A stretch of DNA of 64,000 bases. It comes from CAMCHP01 sp036835325 (lineage in GTDB: Bacteria > Bacteroidota > Bacteroidia > Flavobacteriales_D > Sanyastnellaceae). Below, piece by piece: positions 46,603 to 54,430 of this stretch; position 1 is the first letter of the stretch; every line of letters starts with the position of its first letter. The DNA is taken from contig DAITMF010000006.1 of assembly GCA_036835325.1 (NCBI GenBank), forward strand, positions 1 through 64,000, written 5' to 3'. The notes below the pieces were generated by a model. It saw only the letters and a program-made list of their open reading frames with translations. It did not search any database and was not told where the DNA came from. The translations under genes were made by a program, and so were the position numbers.

Positions 46603-49600
46603 TTAGTTGTCTGAATCCGGAGTGAGGTTGATTTCAATGCTTTGTGAACGTTGTTGGGGTTGCCCCTTTTCGATAGACTCTAGTCTAGCCAATCGTTCAT
46701 TGGCACCTTGGATAACCCAGTCAACATTGACGTTTGCGAGAATGGTGTTAAGCGTTGTTCGCGCTTGGAAGTAGTCTTCAAGACCAACATACACATCAGC
46801 CAGCAAGAGGAAGCCTTTGAACTTCCACTCTTCAAAGGCCGAGTATTTTTCAATGAGTTGAAAGATTTCGGTTTCTGCCGGTTTGTAAGCGGCTTTCTTG
46901 TAGGCGATTTCGGCCATAGAGTACTTTGCTTCAGCGCCGCGCACACCGCCGCGCTTGTCGGCTTCAACAAATGCGTAGTATGCGTTGTCGATGTCGCCGT
47001 TGTCGTTGAGAATGCGGCCTTTCCACAATTGCGCAATTTGGAGGAAGTCGGCAGGGGTTGCGCTATTGGCAATGACGCGTTCGGCGTACTCCAAGGCGTA
47101 GTTCTTCTGTCCGAGGAGGTAGTGGCAGCGCATTTGGCCGATTTGCGCTTCAAGAACATTTCGGTCGAGTCGGGCGACGGTTTCAAGCTCGATGTACATA
47201 TTGAGTGCTTGGTCATAATTTTTTCGGTTGAAGTTGATGGTGGCCGCGGCTACCAGTGACTCTTCGGTGAAGTCACTCACAGGTTGTGCGATCACAAAAT
47301 TGTACGACTCGAGCGCCTTGTCTTGGTTGCCTTGTTCGAAATAGCAGCTTGCGAGGTAGTAGTTTGCTTGAACGGCGTAGAGTCCGGGCTGGTACTTCCT
47401 GAGGTAGTCTTCCAGTTTCGGAATGGCTTTGCTGCAGTCTCCTGTAATGGCGGGGTCGGCTGCTGCACCAAAGACCCGTGCTTCGATGTCGGTATTGCTT
47501 AGTCCGAGGTTGGTGGGGAGTTCGTCCATCAATCCTTCCTCCAAAAGCACGCTTTCAACGAGGTTGAAGGCGTCAATGGTTACCTTGTCGTTGGGGTACT
47601 CGGTTTTGATGCGGTTCCAGTACTCAATGACTTTGGGGTTATTGTCTTGCTTCACATAGATGAGGCACATGTCGAGTAAGGTGAATTTCACGAACGGACT
47701 GTTGGGGTGTTCGCGCAAAATGATGGTATACCAGCGCTGTGCTTCGCCGAGGTTGTCGCGTTGAAGGTAGGTTTTGGCCAACTCGTACTTGGCATCGACT
47801 ACATACCGCGAATCAATTTCATTGTCGATGAGTTGTGTCAAAACACTGATTTTACCATCGTTGTTGCCTGCAAGGCCCATACACACTGCCTTTTGGTAGC
47901 GGGCGTAATCGGTCATTTGCTGGTTGAGCTGAATGGCCTTATCGTACCATGCGATGGCTTGCGTGTAATCTTTCGTGACGTAGTAGCAATCACCAACGCG
48001 TAGCAAAGCATCGCCTTTCTTTTTGAAGTCATCGCCTTTGAATTGGTCAACGTATTTGCGGAATGCCGTAGAAGCCGAAACGTATTTCTGTTGATTAAAC
48101 AAGGCGTAACCCGCACCGTAGTTGCCTTCGTTGTAGAATTCGCTCAGGTAAGCCCCCGGTTCTTGCATAAACTGTGCATAAAGGTTTGCCGCTTTGGCGT
48201 GTTCTTTCTTTCGGTAGGCCAGTTCTGCACGCCAAAAGAGCGCCTCAGCGGTAAAGGATGCATTGACAGGGTAGCGGTTCACTTTTACAAAGAACTCTTC
48301 TGCACGGTCGTACTCTTGCGCTTGGAAGAGCTCAACGCCACGGTTGAAGCTCACGATTTGGTAAGCTTCTTTTGTTCGGGTGTCTTTGTTTTCAATCTTA
48401 TCGAGCGATTCAATGGCCTTTTCGTACGCACGGGTGCGCATGTAAACGTTCAGAAGGAACTCGTAGGCCTCAGCACGACGGGGGCTATTGGGGTACGCGT
48501 CGAGGTAGGCCTCAAAAGCCGTAATGGCCTCGTGGAAAGGGTTGTACGAGAGTTCAAATGCCAATCGGGCGTAGTTGAACAAGGCATCTTCTTTGATGGT
48601 CAGGTTGAAGTCGCTTTCTGAGGCTTCTTTAAACGCCGCACGTGCATAGGTTTTTTGATCAAGCCTCAGGTAACAGTCGCCCATGTAGTAGGTGGCCGTT
48701 TGGGTGAGTTCATCGTTTTCGCCGGTTGCACCGTTGAAGTTGTCAAGTGCCTTTACAAAGTCGCCGCTCTGATAGTAGCAGTAGGCCAGTTGAAAGAAGT
48801 CTTCACGCGAACGTTCGGCCTTCGGTACTTCGTTGTGGTAGCGTTCAAGGTAAGGCAATGCCTCTGCGTAGTTGTTTTCTCTGTAGTGGGCATCACCAAT
48901 AAGCCGCGCAATTTCAGGCAAGCGCTTAACAGGCTGCGAAGCACTGCTGTCAATCAGAGCCGGTGCATACTGAAGCATTTCGGCGTAGCGCTCTTGTTTG
49001 TAGAGGATTTGGGTGATGTAGTAGGGTGCGAGCGGACCGAAACTCGGGTCTGATTCGAGCATTTTGAAACCGTTCAAAGCCGTTTCGTATTGCCCTTCGG
49101 TGTACACGATGTGGCTGTAATAGTAAGTAGCAGGGAGCTTGAATTCTGAATCGCGGTCTTTTACCTCGCTCAGATAGGTTCGCGCCTCGGCAAATTGCTC
49201 GAGTTCGAAAAGTGTGTGACCACGTTTGTAGGTATATTCCAATCGTTCATCGGCCGGGAGGTCACGCGGGTTGGTAAGTGCGTAATATTCTGCGGCTTTT
49301 GAAAAACTGCGACGCTTGTAATTGTGGTTGGCAAGTTCAAAATAAGCCCGTTTTGATTGCGACGAAGACGGGTAGTCCGCGATGAACTTCTCAAGTCGGT
49401 ACTCGGCATCTTTGTGGTACAAGTTCATTGCGCAAAGACCGGCGTAGTACTCAGCGTTCACCGAACGCTCGCTGAGCGGGTCTTTCTTGAGGCCGATAAA
49501 CTCTTCGAATTTCTTTTGCGCGGCAGCGTACTTTTCTTTGTCGAAAAGGTCAATTGCCTCACGGTAAACCCGGTCGATGGCGGTGAACGACGCTGTTTGT

Positions 49601-49671
49601 TGGGCGTGCAGGCTCGCTGTTGTGGCAACAAGGAGCAGCATAAGCGCTAAAAATGAAAGTCTAATATTCAT
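46603..49671 (-). CDS. Long periplasmic tetratricopeptide-repeat protein
   Basis: 1022 residues from ATG 49671, which opens a signal peptide (MNIRLSFLALMLLLVATTASLHAQ); ATG 49731 would add a 20-residue leader near the transcription start. Nearly the whole length is TPR-like helical pairs (DLFDKEKYAAAQKKFEEFI, KLPEIARLIGDAHYRENNYA, GDCYYVTKDYTQAIAWYDKA, ASCYFEQGNQDKALESYNFV, LLADVYVGLEDYFQARTTL). There is no lipidated cysteine, unlike the T9SS lipoprotein PorW/SprE, so that identity is not supported. Paired with a downstream beta-barrel, suggesting a scaffold at the inner face of the outer membrane. Confidence 0.88.
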   Translation of the reverse strand: MNIRLSFLALMLLLVATTASLHAQQTASFTAIDRVYREAIDLFDKEKYAAAQKKFEEFIGLKKDPLSERSVNAEYYAGLCAMNLYHKDAEYRLEKFIADYPSSSQSKRAYFELANHNYKRRSFSKAAEYYALTNPRDLPADERLEYTYKRGHTLFELEQFAEARTYLSEVKDRDSEFKLPATYYYSHIVYTEGQYETALNGFKMLESDPSFGPLAPYYITQILYKQERYAEMLQYAPALIDSSASQPVKRLPEIARLIGDAHYRENNYAEALPYLERYHNEVPKAERSREDFFQLAYCYYQSGDFVKALDNFNGATGENDELTQTATYYMGDCYLRLDQKTYARAAFKEASESDFNLTIKEDALFNYARLAFELSYNPFHEAITAFEAYLDAYPNSPRRAEAYEFLLNVYMRTRAYEKAIESLDKIENKDTRTKEAYQIVSFNRGVELFQAQEYDRAEEFFVKVNRYPVNASFTAEALFWRAELAYRKKEHAKAANLYAQFMQEPGAYLSEFYNEGNYGAGYALFNQQKYVSASTAFRKYVDQFKGDDFKKKGDALLRVGDCYYVTKDYTQAIAWYDKAIQLNQQMTDYARYQKAVCMGLAGNNDGKISVLTQLIDNEIDSRYVVDAKYELAKTYLQRDNLGEAQRWYTIILREHPNSPFVKFTLLDMCLIYVKQDNNPKVIEYWNRIKTEYPNDKVTIDAFNLVESVLLEEGLMDELPTNLGLSNTDIEARVFGAAADPAITGDCSKAIPKLEDYLRKYQPGLYAVQANYYLASCYFEQGNQDKALESYNFVIAQPVSDFTEESLVAAATINFNRKNYDQALNMYIELETVARLDRNVLEAQIGQMRCHYLLGQKNYALEYAERVIANSATPADFLQIAQLWKGRILNDNGDIDNAYYAFVEADKRGGVRGAEAKYSMAEIAYKKAAYKPAETEIFQLIEKYSAFEEWKFKGFLLLADVYVGLEDYFQARTTLNTILANVNVDWVIQGANERLARLESIEKGQPQQRSQSIEINLTPDSDN

Positions 49672-49741
49672 GTGCGGAGTGACATTCATGAGCGTGACTG
49701 TGCAAAAGATGTACCAAATGCAAAGGCGCATTTTCTCGCGT

Positions 49742-49749
49742 TAAAGGTA
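49742..49749 (-). promoter_or_regulatory. -7-like element (TACCTTTA) upstream of the TPR/barrel operon
   Basis: Minus strand, seven of eight bases match TAnnTTTG. It would start transcription about 65 bases before ATG 49671. Confidence 0.45.
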
Positions 49750-49857
49750 GGCTTACCTACAGGGGTGATGCGATTGGCCTTGCATTGAGTTATTAACGCA
49801 ATTTTGTGAAACGGAGTGTGGAAAAAACCTATGCCTGTGATTCATGCCCCGCACGAA

Positions 49858-49885
49858 AAAAGCCCCCGACGTTTCGAGGGCTTTT
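49858..49885. terminator. Terminator-like hairpin in the 346-base gap
   Basis: AAAAGCCC (49858-49865) pairs with GGGCTTTT (49878-49885). With A-runs on one side and T-runs on the other it could work in both directions, most likely to end transcription from the leftward PiT-like gene. The gap 49672-50017 also holds the TPR operon promoter and a tandem repeat, but no tRNA or credible gene. Confidence 0.7.
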
Positions 49886-49980
49886 AAACCTTAACCAAAA
49901 TAACTGTAACCAAGAGCCATTCGAGGGAATGGAATGTACAGTACACTCTCCAAATAGCGTGCCAAAATTTTGGTTTTATG

Positions 49981-50009
49981 GGGATGGATGGGATGGATGG
50001 GGTGGATGG
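49981..50009 (+). repeat. Tandem GGGATGGAT repeat
   Basis: Three imperfect tandem units (GGGGATGGAT, GGGATGGAT, GGGGTGGAT) just downstream of the PiT-like gene. The unit is the same ATCCATCC word found dispersed in coding regions. A 12-base palindrome, CCAAAATTTTGG, lies immediately before it at about 49962-49973. Confidence 0.7.
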
Positions 50010-50017
50010 CCGTTTGA

Positions 50018-51145
50018 TCACACCAAGTTGCCAAACCACAGGAGAATCTCTTCTCGAATCTTCGGATTGGCTGCGGATGCCATAACCACAGAGATGAACA
50101 AACCAATCAATGCGTAACCAAAGTCGCGGCCAATAACGCGCATGGCTTTCCATTTGTGGGTTCGTCCGCGTTTGCGACGGGCCAAGTTGATGGCGATTTC
50201 CCGTCCGCCAATGACACCCAAAAACACCCAAGTGGTGCTCATGGGTACAGTACTGATGGTGAGTTTGTAGATGAGAAGCAAAACGTAGGTGAAGTCAATC
50301 AATGTCGCTGCGCGGACGTCTGAAATGCGAACTTTTTCGCTCACAACCTTCTGAATCTTATCGCCTCGGAGGTAGAACAACAATCCCAATCCCAGGAAGA
50401 TGGTGGCCGCGAAGATGATGAATTGGGTCAAGTCTAGCTTGCGCGGTAGGAACACAGCGATGTTCGCACCGTCTTGCATAATCCACACTGACCATAACGA
50501 GCCGCTCACAATCCACTGCACTACAGTCCATGCGGGATGCGTTTGACGCGAGGCGAAGTACTTTTGGATGAGTTTGTAGCCGGCTATCCAAACAATGAAC
50601 GACAAGACAAACGCAAGCAAGTATCCTGATACACTCTTGGCAACCACTGAACTAATGCCCGAGGTATCTTGGCTGAAAACACTCAGAAGCAAAAAGGTGG
50701 TTGAGACCGGCATCCTTAGCCGGGTCAAAATCAACAGTACAAGCGGGGCGATGATTTGAAAGTAGCTAAACTGCTCCGGGTGGGGGTACTTCGTTTCTCC
50801 GGCGCTGTTCAACAAGCGTTGGTAAGTGACGTCGCCGTCAAATCGAACAAAGCTGTAAACAATGGTAGCAAGGAATATTCCGCCCACAAACAGCCAAAGA
50901 ATCCACCACTTCTTGTCGCGGTTCGATTCAATGAAGGTGCCGAGTGATTGAATGCTGTCATTGGCCACCGCAGCATAAGCTGCAAACACGAAACCAATCC
51001 ACATGGCACCTTGACCAAGGTAGTAGCCAAACGCTGATCCGACTGCTGCAGTCAGAACGATAGAGAGAAACAACCGCTCTTTCGAGAGGGCCTCAAATAG
51101 GTTGAGCGATAATTGTCGACGCCTGCTTCGTTCGTAATTTGACAC
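50018..51145 (-). CDS. PiT-like inorganic phosphate permease family protein
   Basis: 375 residues with about nine or ten membrane spans. Two half-repeats resemble the PiT phosphate transporters: AVANDSIQSLGTFIE and QDGANIAVFLPRK correspond to the GANDxxN motifs, and RMPVSTTFLLLS and VPMSTTWVFLGVIGG correspond to the PvSTTH motifs. It is shorter than classic PiT proteins and its motifs are degenerate (the His after STT is lost), so the substrate may differ. A soluble start (MSNYERSRRRQLSLNLF) precedes the first span. A -7-like TAAATTCG lies at 51172-51179. It stands alone between two operons. Confidence 0.82.
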   Translation of the reverse strand: MSNYERSRRRQLSLNLFEALSKERLFLSIVLTAAVGSAFGYYLGQGAMWIGFVFAAYAAVANDSIQSLGTFIESNRDKKWWILWLFVGGIFLATIVYSFVRFDGDVTYQRLLNSAGETKYPHPEQFSYFQIIAPLVLLILTRLRMPVSTTFLLLSVFSQDTSGISSVVAKSVSGYLLAFVLSFIVWIAGYKLIQKYFASRQTHPAWTVVQWIVSGSLWSVWIMQDGANIAVFLPRKLDLTQFIIFAATIFLGLGLLFYLRGDKIQKVVSEKVRISDVRAATLIDFTYVLLLIYKLTISTVPMSTTWVFLGVIGGREIAINLARRKRGRTHKWKAMRVIGRDFGYALIGLFISVVMASAANPKIREEILLWFGNLV

Positions 51146-51335
51146 CTGTGTGGTTTTCGTTTACGCTGCTGCGAATTTAATCATACTGAGGTGTGCACGA
51201 GACATCTTTCCAACAGAAGATAAAGCGCAGCCGTCCATCCCTTCAATTCGCCAGCAATTTCTTCCGATTTGATGGCACTGTATCAATCAAGTGTTTAAGA
51301 AATCGTTAATTCGATAGCTTTTTTTTATAATACGC

Positions 51336-53651
51336 TCATTGCTTTTGAGCTAAGATGTTGACTTCTATGAATTTACTGCTCGGTGTATTGCTTTCTTCGG
51401 CTGTACTCTTCAAGGGGACGAGTACATTCGCTTCAGGGAAATAGGTGGCCACACAGCCGACGGGTATATCGTAAGGTACCACGTGGAAGCTCCGGGCAAA
51501 CCGCCGCTCTCCTTTGAAAACGCTTTCGATGTCAACGATCTGTTCTTTTGAGAGTTGCTTCATTTTCATGTCTGATGCGTTCATTAGCACAACCCGCCGC
51601 TCGTTTCGTATGCCTCGGTAGCGATCATCCAAACCATAGATTGTGGTGTTGTACTGATCGTGAGTGCGTATAGTCATCATCACGAACTCAGCCTCCACGG
51701 GCGAGACTTGGGGCAGGTTCACTACTGAAAACCTTGCTTTACCTGTATCCGTGTTGAACGTGCGTTCACGCGCTCCATTGGGCAAATAAAATCCACCCGG
51801 TTCGCGAACTCTTTGGTTGTAGCGTTCAAAGCCCGGTATGGTGTCTTCAATGGCGTCGCGCACTGCATCGTTGTGACGGGCAAATGCCAACCAATCGATG
51901 GCTCCATCCATCCCAAAAACGCCGTGAGCAAGTCGGCACACAATCTCGGCTTCACTGATGAGCTGAGGCGAAGCCGGCTTTCGGTTTCCTGTACTGCTGT
52001 GAACAACCCCCATCGAATTTTCAACGGTTTGGAACTGCAGTTCGTCGCTGCGCACATCGGCTTCTGTTCGGGCAAGGCAGGGAAGAATCAGGGCTTTTGT
52101 TCCTGTAACAACATGAGCGCGGTTCAACTTTGTGCTCACCTGCACAGTGAAATCAACATTTTGCATGGCTTTGGCAGTGAATTCGCTGTCGGGTGTTGCC
52201 GATATAAAATTCCCGCCCATCGCAAAGAAAAACTTCACCTTACCTTCAGCCATGGCTTCAATGGCTTCTACGGTGTCGTAGCCATGCATTCGTGGCATGG
52301 GTACATTGAAGCGCTGCTCAAGACGATCGAGAAAGCTTGCGGAAGGCTTTTCGTAGATGCCCATGGTGCGGTCACCTTGTACGTTGCTATGGCCCCTTAC
52401 CGGACAGGTACCTGCACCGGGTTTGCCCAAGCTGCCTTTCATCGAAAGCAAGTTGACAATCTCGCGCACATTGTCGACTCCGTTTTTGTGCTGCGTAATG
52501 CCCATCGCCCAGCAGACAATGATTTTGCGTTGTTCGGCAAGGAGTTCTATGACCGGTTTCAAATCGCGCATGCTGATGCCGCAATCGATTTCGGCCTGAG
52601 CTAGGTTGGTTTCGCGCAAGTGACTGCGAAAACGCTCAAAACCATCGGAATGCTGCAGAATGAATTCGCGGTCGAGCACTTTTCCGGGATTGCGCTCTTC
52701 GGCTTCGAGCAAACCGAGCATTAGCAGTTTAAGCAAGGCGATGTCACCGTTGATGCGCACCTGCAAGAAGTGATCAGCAATTTTTGTGCCGCCCATCAGC
52801 ACTTGCACCGGACTTTGTGGGTCAACAAAGCGCTCGGTACCAACTTCGGGAAGTGGGTTAATGTGCACGATACGTCCGCCATTCTTCTTGCATTGCTGCA
52901 GAGCGCTCAGCATGCGCGGGTGGTTGGTCCCCGGATTTTGCCCCATGACCAAAATAACTTCGGCTTCGTAGATGTCTTCCAGCGTCACTGATCCTTTGCC
53001 TATGCCTGTAGTTTCGGTTAAACCAACCCCGCTCGACTCGTGGCACATGTTTGAGCAATCGGGTAGGTTGTTGGTGCCGTATTGCCGAACAAAAAGTTGG
53101 TACAAGAAGGCTGTCTCGTTTCCGGTTCTTCCTGATGTATAAAAGACTGCTTCATTGGGATGGATGGATTTCAAGTGCGCGGCCATCATCGAAAACGCCT
53201 CGTCCCACCCAATGGGGCGGTAGTTTGAAGCCCCTTCGTCGAGTAAGAAAGGCTCGGTAATGCGTCCAGACTTTCCAAGTTCAAAGTCGCTCCAAGTGCT
53301 TAATTCTTCAACGCTGTGTTTGGTGAAGAAGGCGGCGTTTACGCGTTTCGTAGTGGCCTCTTCGGCGATGGCCTTGGCACCGTTTTCGCAGTATTCAAAA
53401 AGCTTTGCACGGTGTTGCGGGTCTGGCCATGCGCATCCGGGGCAGTCTACGCCATGTTTTTGGTTAATTCGTGCCATCAAGCGCAAACCGTCGAAGAGGC
53501 CGAGTTCATCGCTGAGGTGACGCATGGCATTGGTCACGGCCTTTAATCCGGCTGCTTTTGTTGGCGGCGCTTGCAATCGTAAACCGGTGAGCTTGTCAGG
53601 GGGCAGCAGGGCTATGTTTCGCGGACTTTTCATAGGGGTAAATTCAATCAT
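51336..53651 (-). CDS. FdhF/YdeP-family molybdopterin oxidoreductase
   Basis: 771 residues from ATG 53651, which overlaps the fdhD stop as ATGA. The family signature GVDCPGCAWPDP is near residue 75. Further cofactor motifs are LPDCSNMCHESSGVGL, VILVMGQNPGTNHPRML, CWAMGITQHKNGVDNV and GTCPVRGHSNVQGDRTMG. The C-terminal molybdopterin-binding domain is present (RTHDQYNTTIYGLDDRYRG). YdeP-type enzymes resemble formate dehydrogenase H. Coupling to fdhD, whose product sulfurates the cofactor of formate dehydrogenases, supports formate oxidation, though the physiological substrate of this subfamily is not settled. Expected bis-MGD cofactor; no signal peptide, so cytoplasmic. Confidence 0.9.
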   Translation of the reverse strand: MIEFTPMKSPRNIALLPPDKLTGLRLQAPPTKAAGLKAVTNAMRHLSDELGLFDGLRLMARINQKHGVDCPGCAWPDPQHRAKLFEYCENGAKAIAEEATTKRVNAAFFTKHSVEELSTWSDFELGKSGRITEPFLLDEGASNYRPIGWDEAFSMMAAHLKSIHPNEAVFYTSGRTGNETAFLYQLFVRQYGTNNLPDCSNMCHESSGVGLTETTGIGKGSVTLEDIYEAEVILVMGQNPGTNHPRMLSALQQCKKNGGRIVHINPLPEVGTERFVDPQSPVQVLMGGTKIADHFLQVRINGDIALLKLLMLGLLEAEERNPGKVLDREFILQHSDGFERFRSHLRETNLAQAEIDCGISMRDLKPVIELLAEQRKIIVCWAMGITQHKNGVDNVREIVNLLSMKGSLGKPGAGTCPVRGHSNVQGDRTMGIYEKPSASFLDRLEQRFNVPMPRMHGYDTVEAIEAMAEGKVKFFFAMGGNFISATPDSEFTAKAMQNVDFTVQVSTKLNRAHVVTGTKALILPCLARTEADVRSDELQFQTVENSMGVVHSSTGNRKPASPQLISEAEIVCRLAHGVFGMDGAIDWLAFARHNDAVRDAIEDTIPGFERYNQRVREPGGFYLPNGARERTFNTDTGKARFSVVNLPQVSPVEAEFVMMTIRTHDQYNTTIYGLDDRYRGIRNERRVVLMNASDMKMKQLSKEQIVDIESVFKGERRFARSFHVVPYDIPVGCVATYFPEANVLVPLKSTAEESNTPSSKFIEVNILAQKQ

Positions 53652-54430
53652 GAATACACGGTCATGCGGTCGTCTCTGCAAAAGGCAATCACGCTCACAC
53701 CAAGCTCTTTGGCGAAATCAATGGCTAGGGTAGAAGGTGCACTAACGGCGGCAATGGTCGGTATGCCGGCCATAAAGCACTTCGCAACAAGTTCGTAGCT
53801 GATTCGCCCGCTCACGAGCATACATTTGGCACCACTGAGCAAGCTGCGATTAATCAAGTCGCCAATGACCTTGTCAACAGCGTTGTGACGGCCGATATCT
53901 TCCATGATAGAGAGCAACGCGCCATCGTGGGCGATGGCCGCTGCACCATGACAACCGCCTGTTGCGTGAAAAAGAACCTGGTGTTCGTTGAAGTTTTTAA
54001 ATGCTTTTTTGAGGATGGATGAGGAGAGGGGGCGACCCGAAGCGGCGAGCTGCCCTGTTCGAGGTGTAAACTCAGTCCGGCCACAAATTCCGCACGACGC
54101 AACGCTCAAAAGTTGGCGTGAGTTGACGTACCCTGCGCCCAACTGTTCGGCAGGAAGCTTTACGTGGATTTCGTCGATTGGATGACTTTCGTTTCGCACC
54201 ACAGTCATTTCAGGCGCCGAGTGACTTTGCCGCCAGATGTCTTCGCTGTGCAGCAAGCCCCTCACGAGCTCCTTTTCGTGGCCGGGTGTTTGCATGGTGA
54301 CTGTCAAAGGTTCACCGTTGATAACAATGCGAAGGGGGTGTTCAATAACCAATGCATCGTCAACAGCTTGCTCATTGTGCGGTGTTAAACGAAGAGCTTG
54401 GTAGGTGCGTTCGCCTTGGTGGGGCATCAC
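53648..54430 (-). CDS. fdhD: Formate dehydrogenase accessory sulfurtransferase FdhD
   Basis: 260 residues. FdhD passes sulfur from a cysteine desulfurase to the molybdenum cofactor of formate dehydrogenase. The functional CxxC is at Cys113/Cys116 (ASCGICGRTEF). Other conserved segments are TPGHEKELVRGLLHSEDI, FHATGGCHGAAA, DIGRHNAVDKVIG and VSGRISYELVAKCF. The start overlaps the fhs stop by four bases and the stop overlaps the fdhF start by four, so all three genes are translationally coupled. Confidence 0.96.
   Translation of the reverse strand: MMPHQGERTYQALRLTPHNEQAVDDALVIEHPLRIVINGEPLTVTMQTPGHEKELVRGLLHSEDIWRQSHSAPEMTVVRNESHPIDEIHVKLPAEQLGAGYVNSRQLLSVASCGICGRTEFTPRTGQLAASGRPLSSSILKKAFKNFNEHQVLFHATGGCHGAAAIAHDGALLSIMEDIGRHNAVDKVIGDLINRSLLSGAKCMLVSGRISYELVAKCFMAGIPTIAAVSAPSTLAIDFAKELGVSVIAFCRDDRMTVYS

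Noticed and set aside
46603..49671. TPR protein as PorW/SprE of T9SS
   Set aside because: PorW/SprE is a lipoprotein; this protein has a cleavable-type signal ending in AQ and no lipidated cysteine.
49672..50017. tRNA or other structured RNA gene in the longest gaps (also 51146-51335, 58229-58573, 60158-60261)
   Set aside because: No cloverleaf with a TTCGA-type T-loop and acceptor pairing was found; only short hairpins are present.
49806..50117. A 103-codon rightward reading frame across the terminator and tandem repeat
   Set aside because: It runs through the AAAAGCCC/GGGCTTTT hairpin and the GGATGGAT repeat and into the 3' end of the PiT-like gene on the other strand; composition is not protein-like.
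51813..52604. A 263-codon rightward frame opposite the FdhF/YdeP gene
   Set aside because: Antisense to conserved molybdopterin-binding motifs; no signal, domain or promoter of its own.
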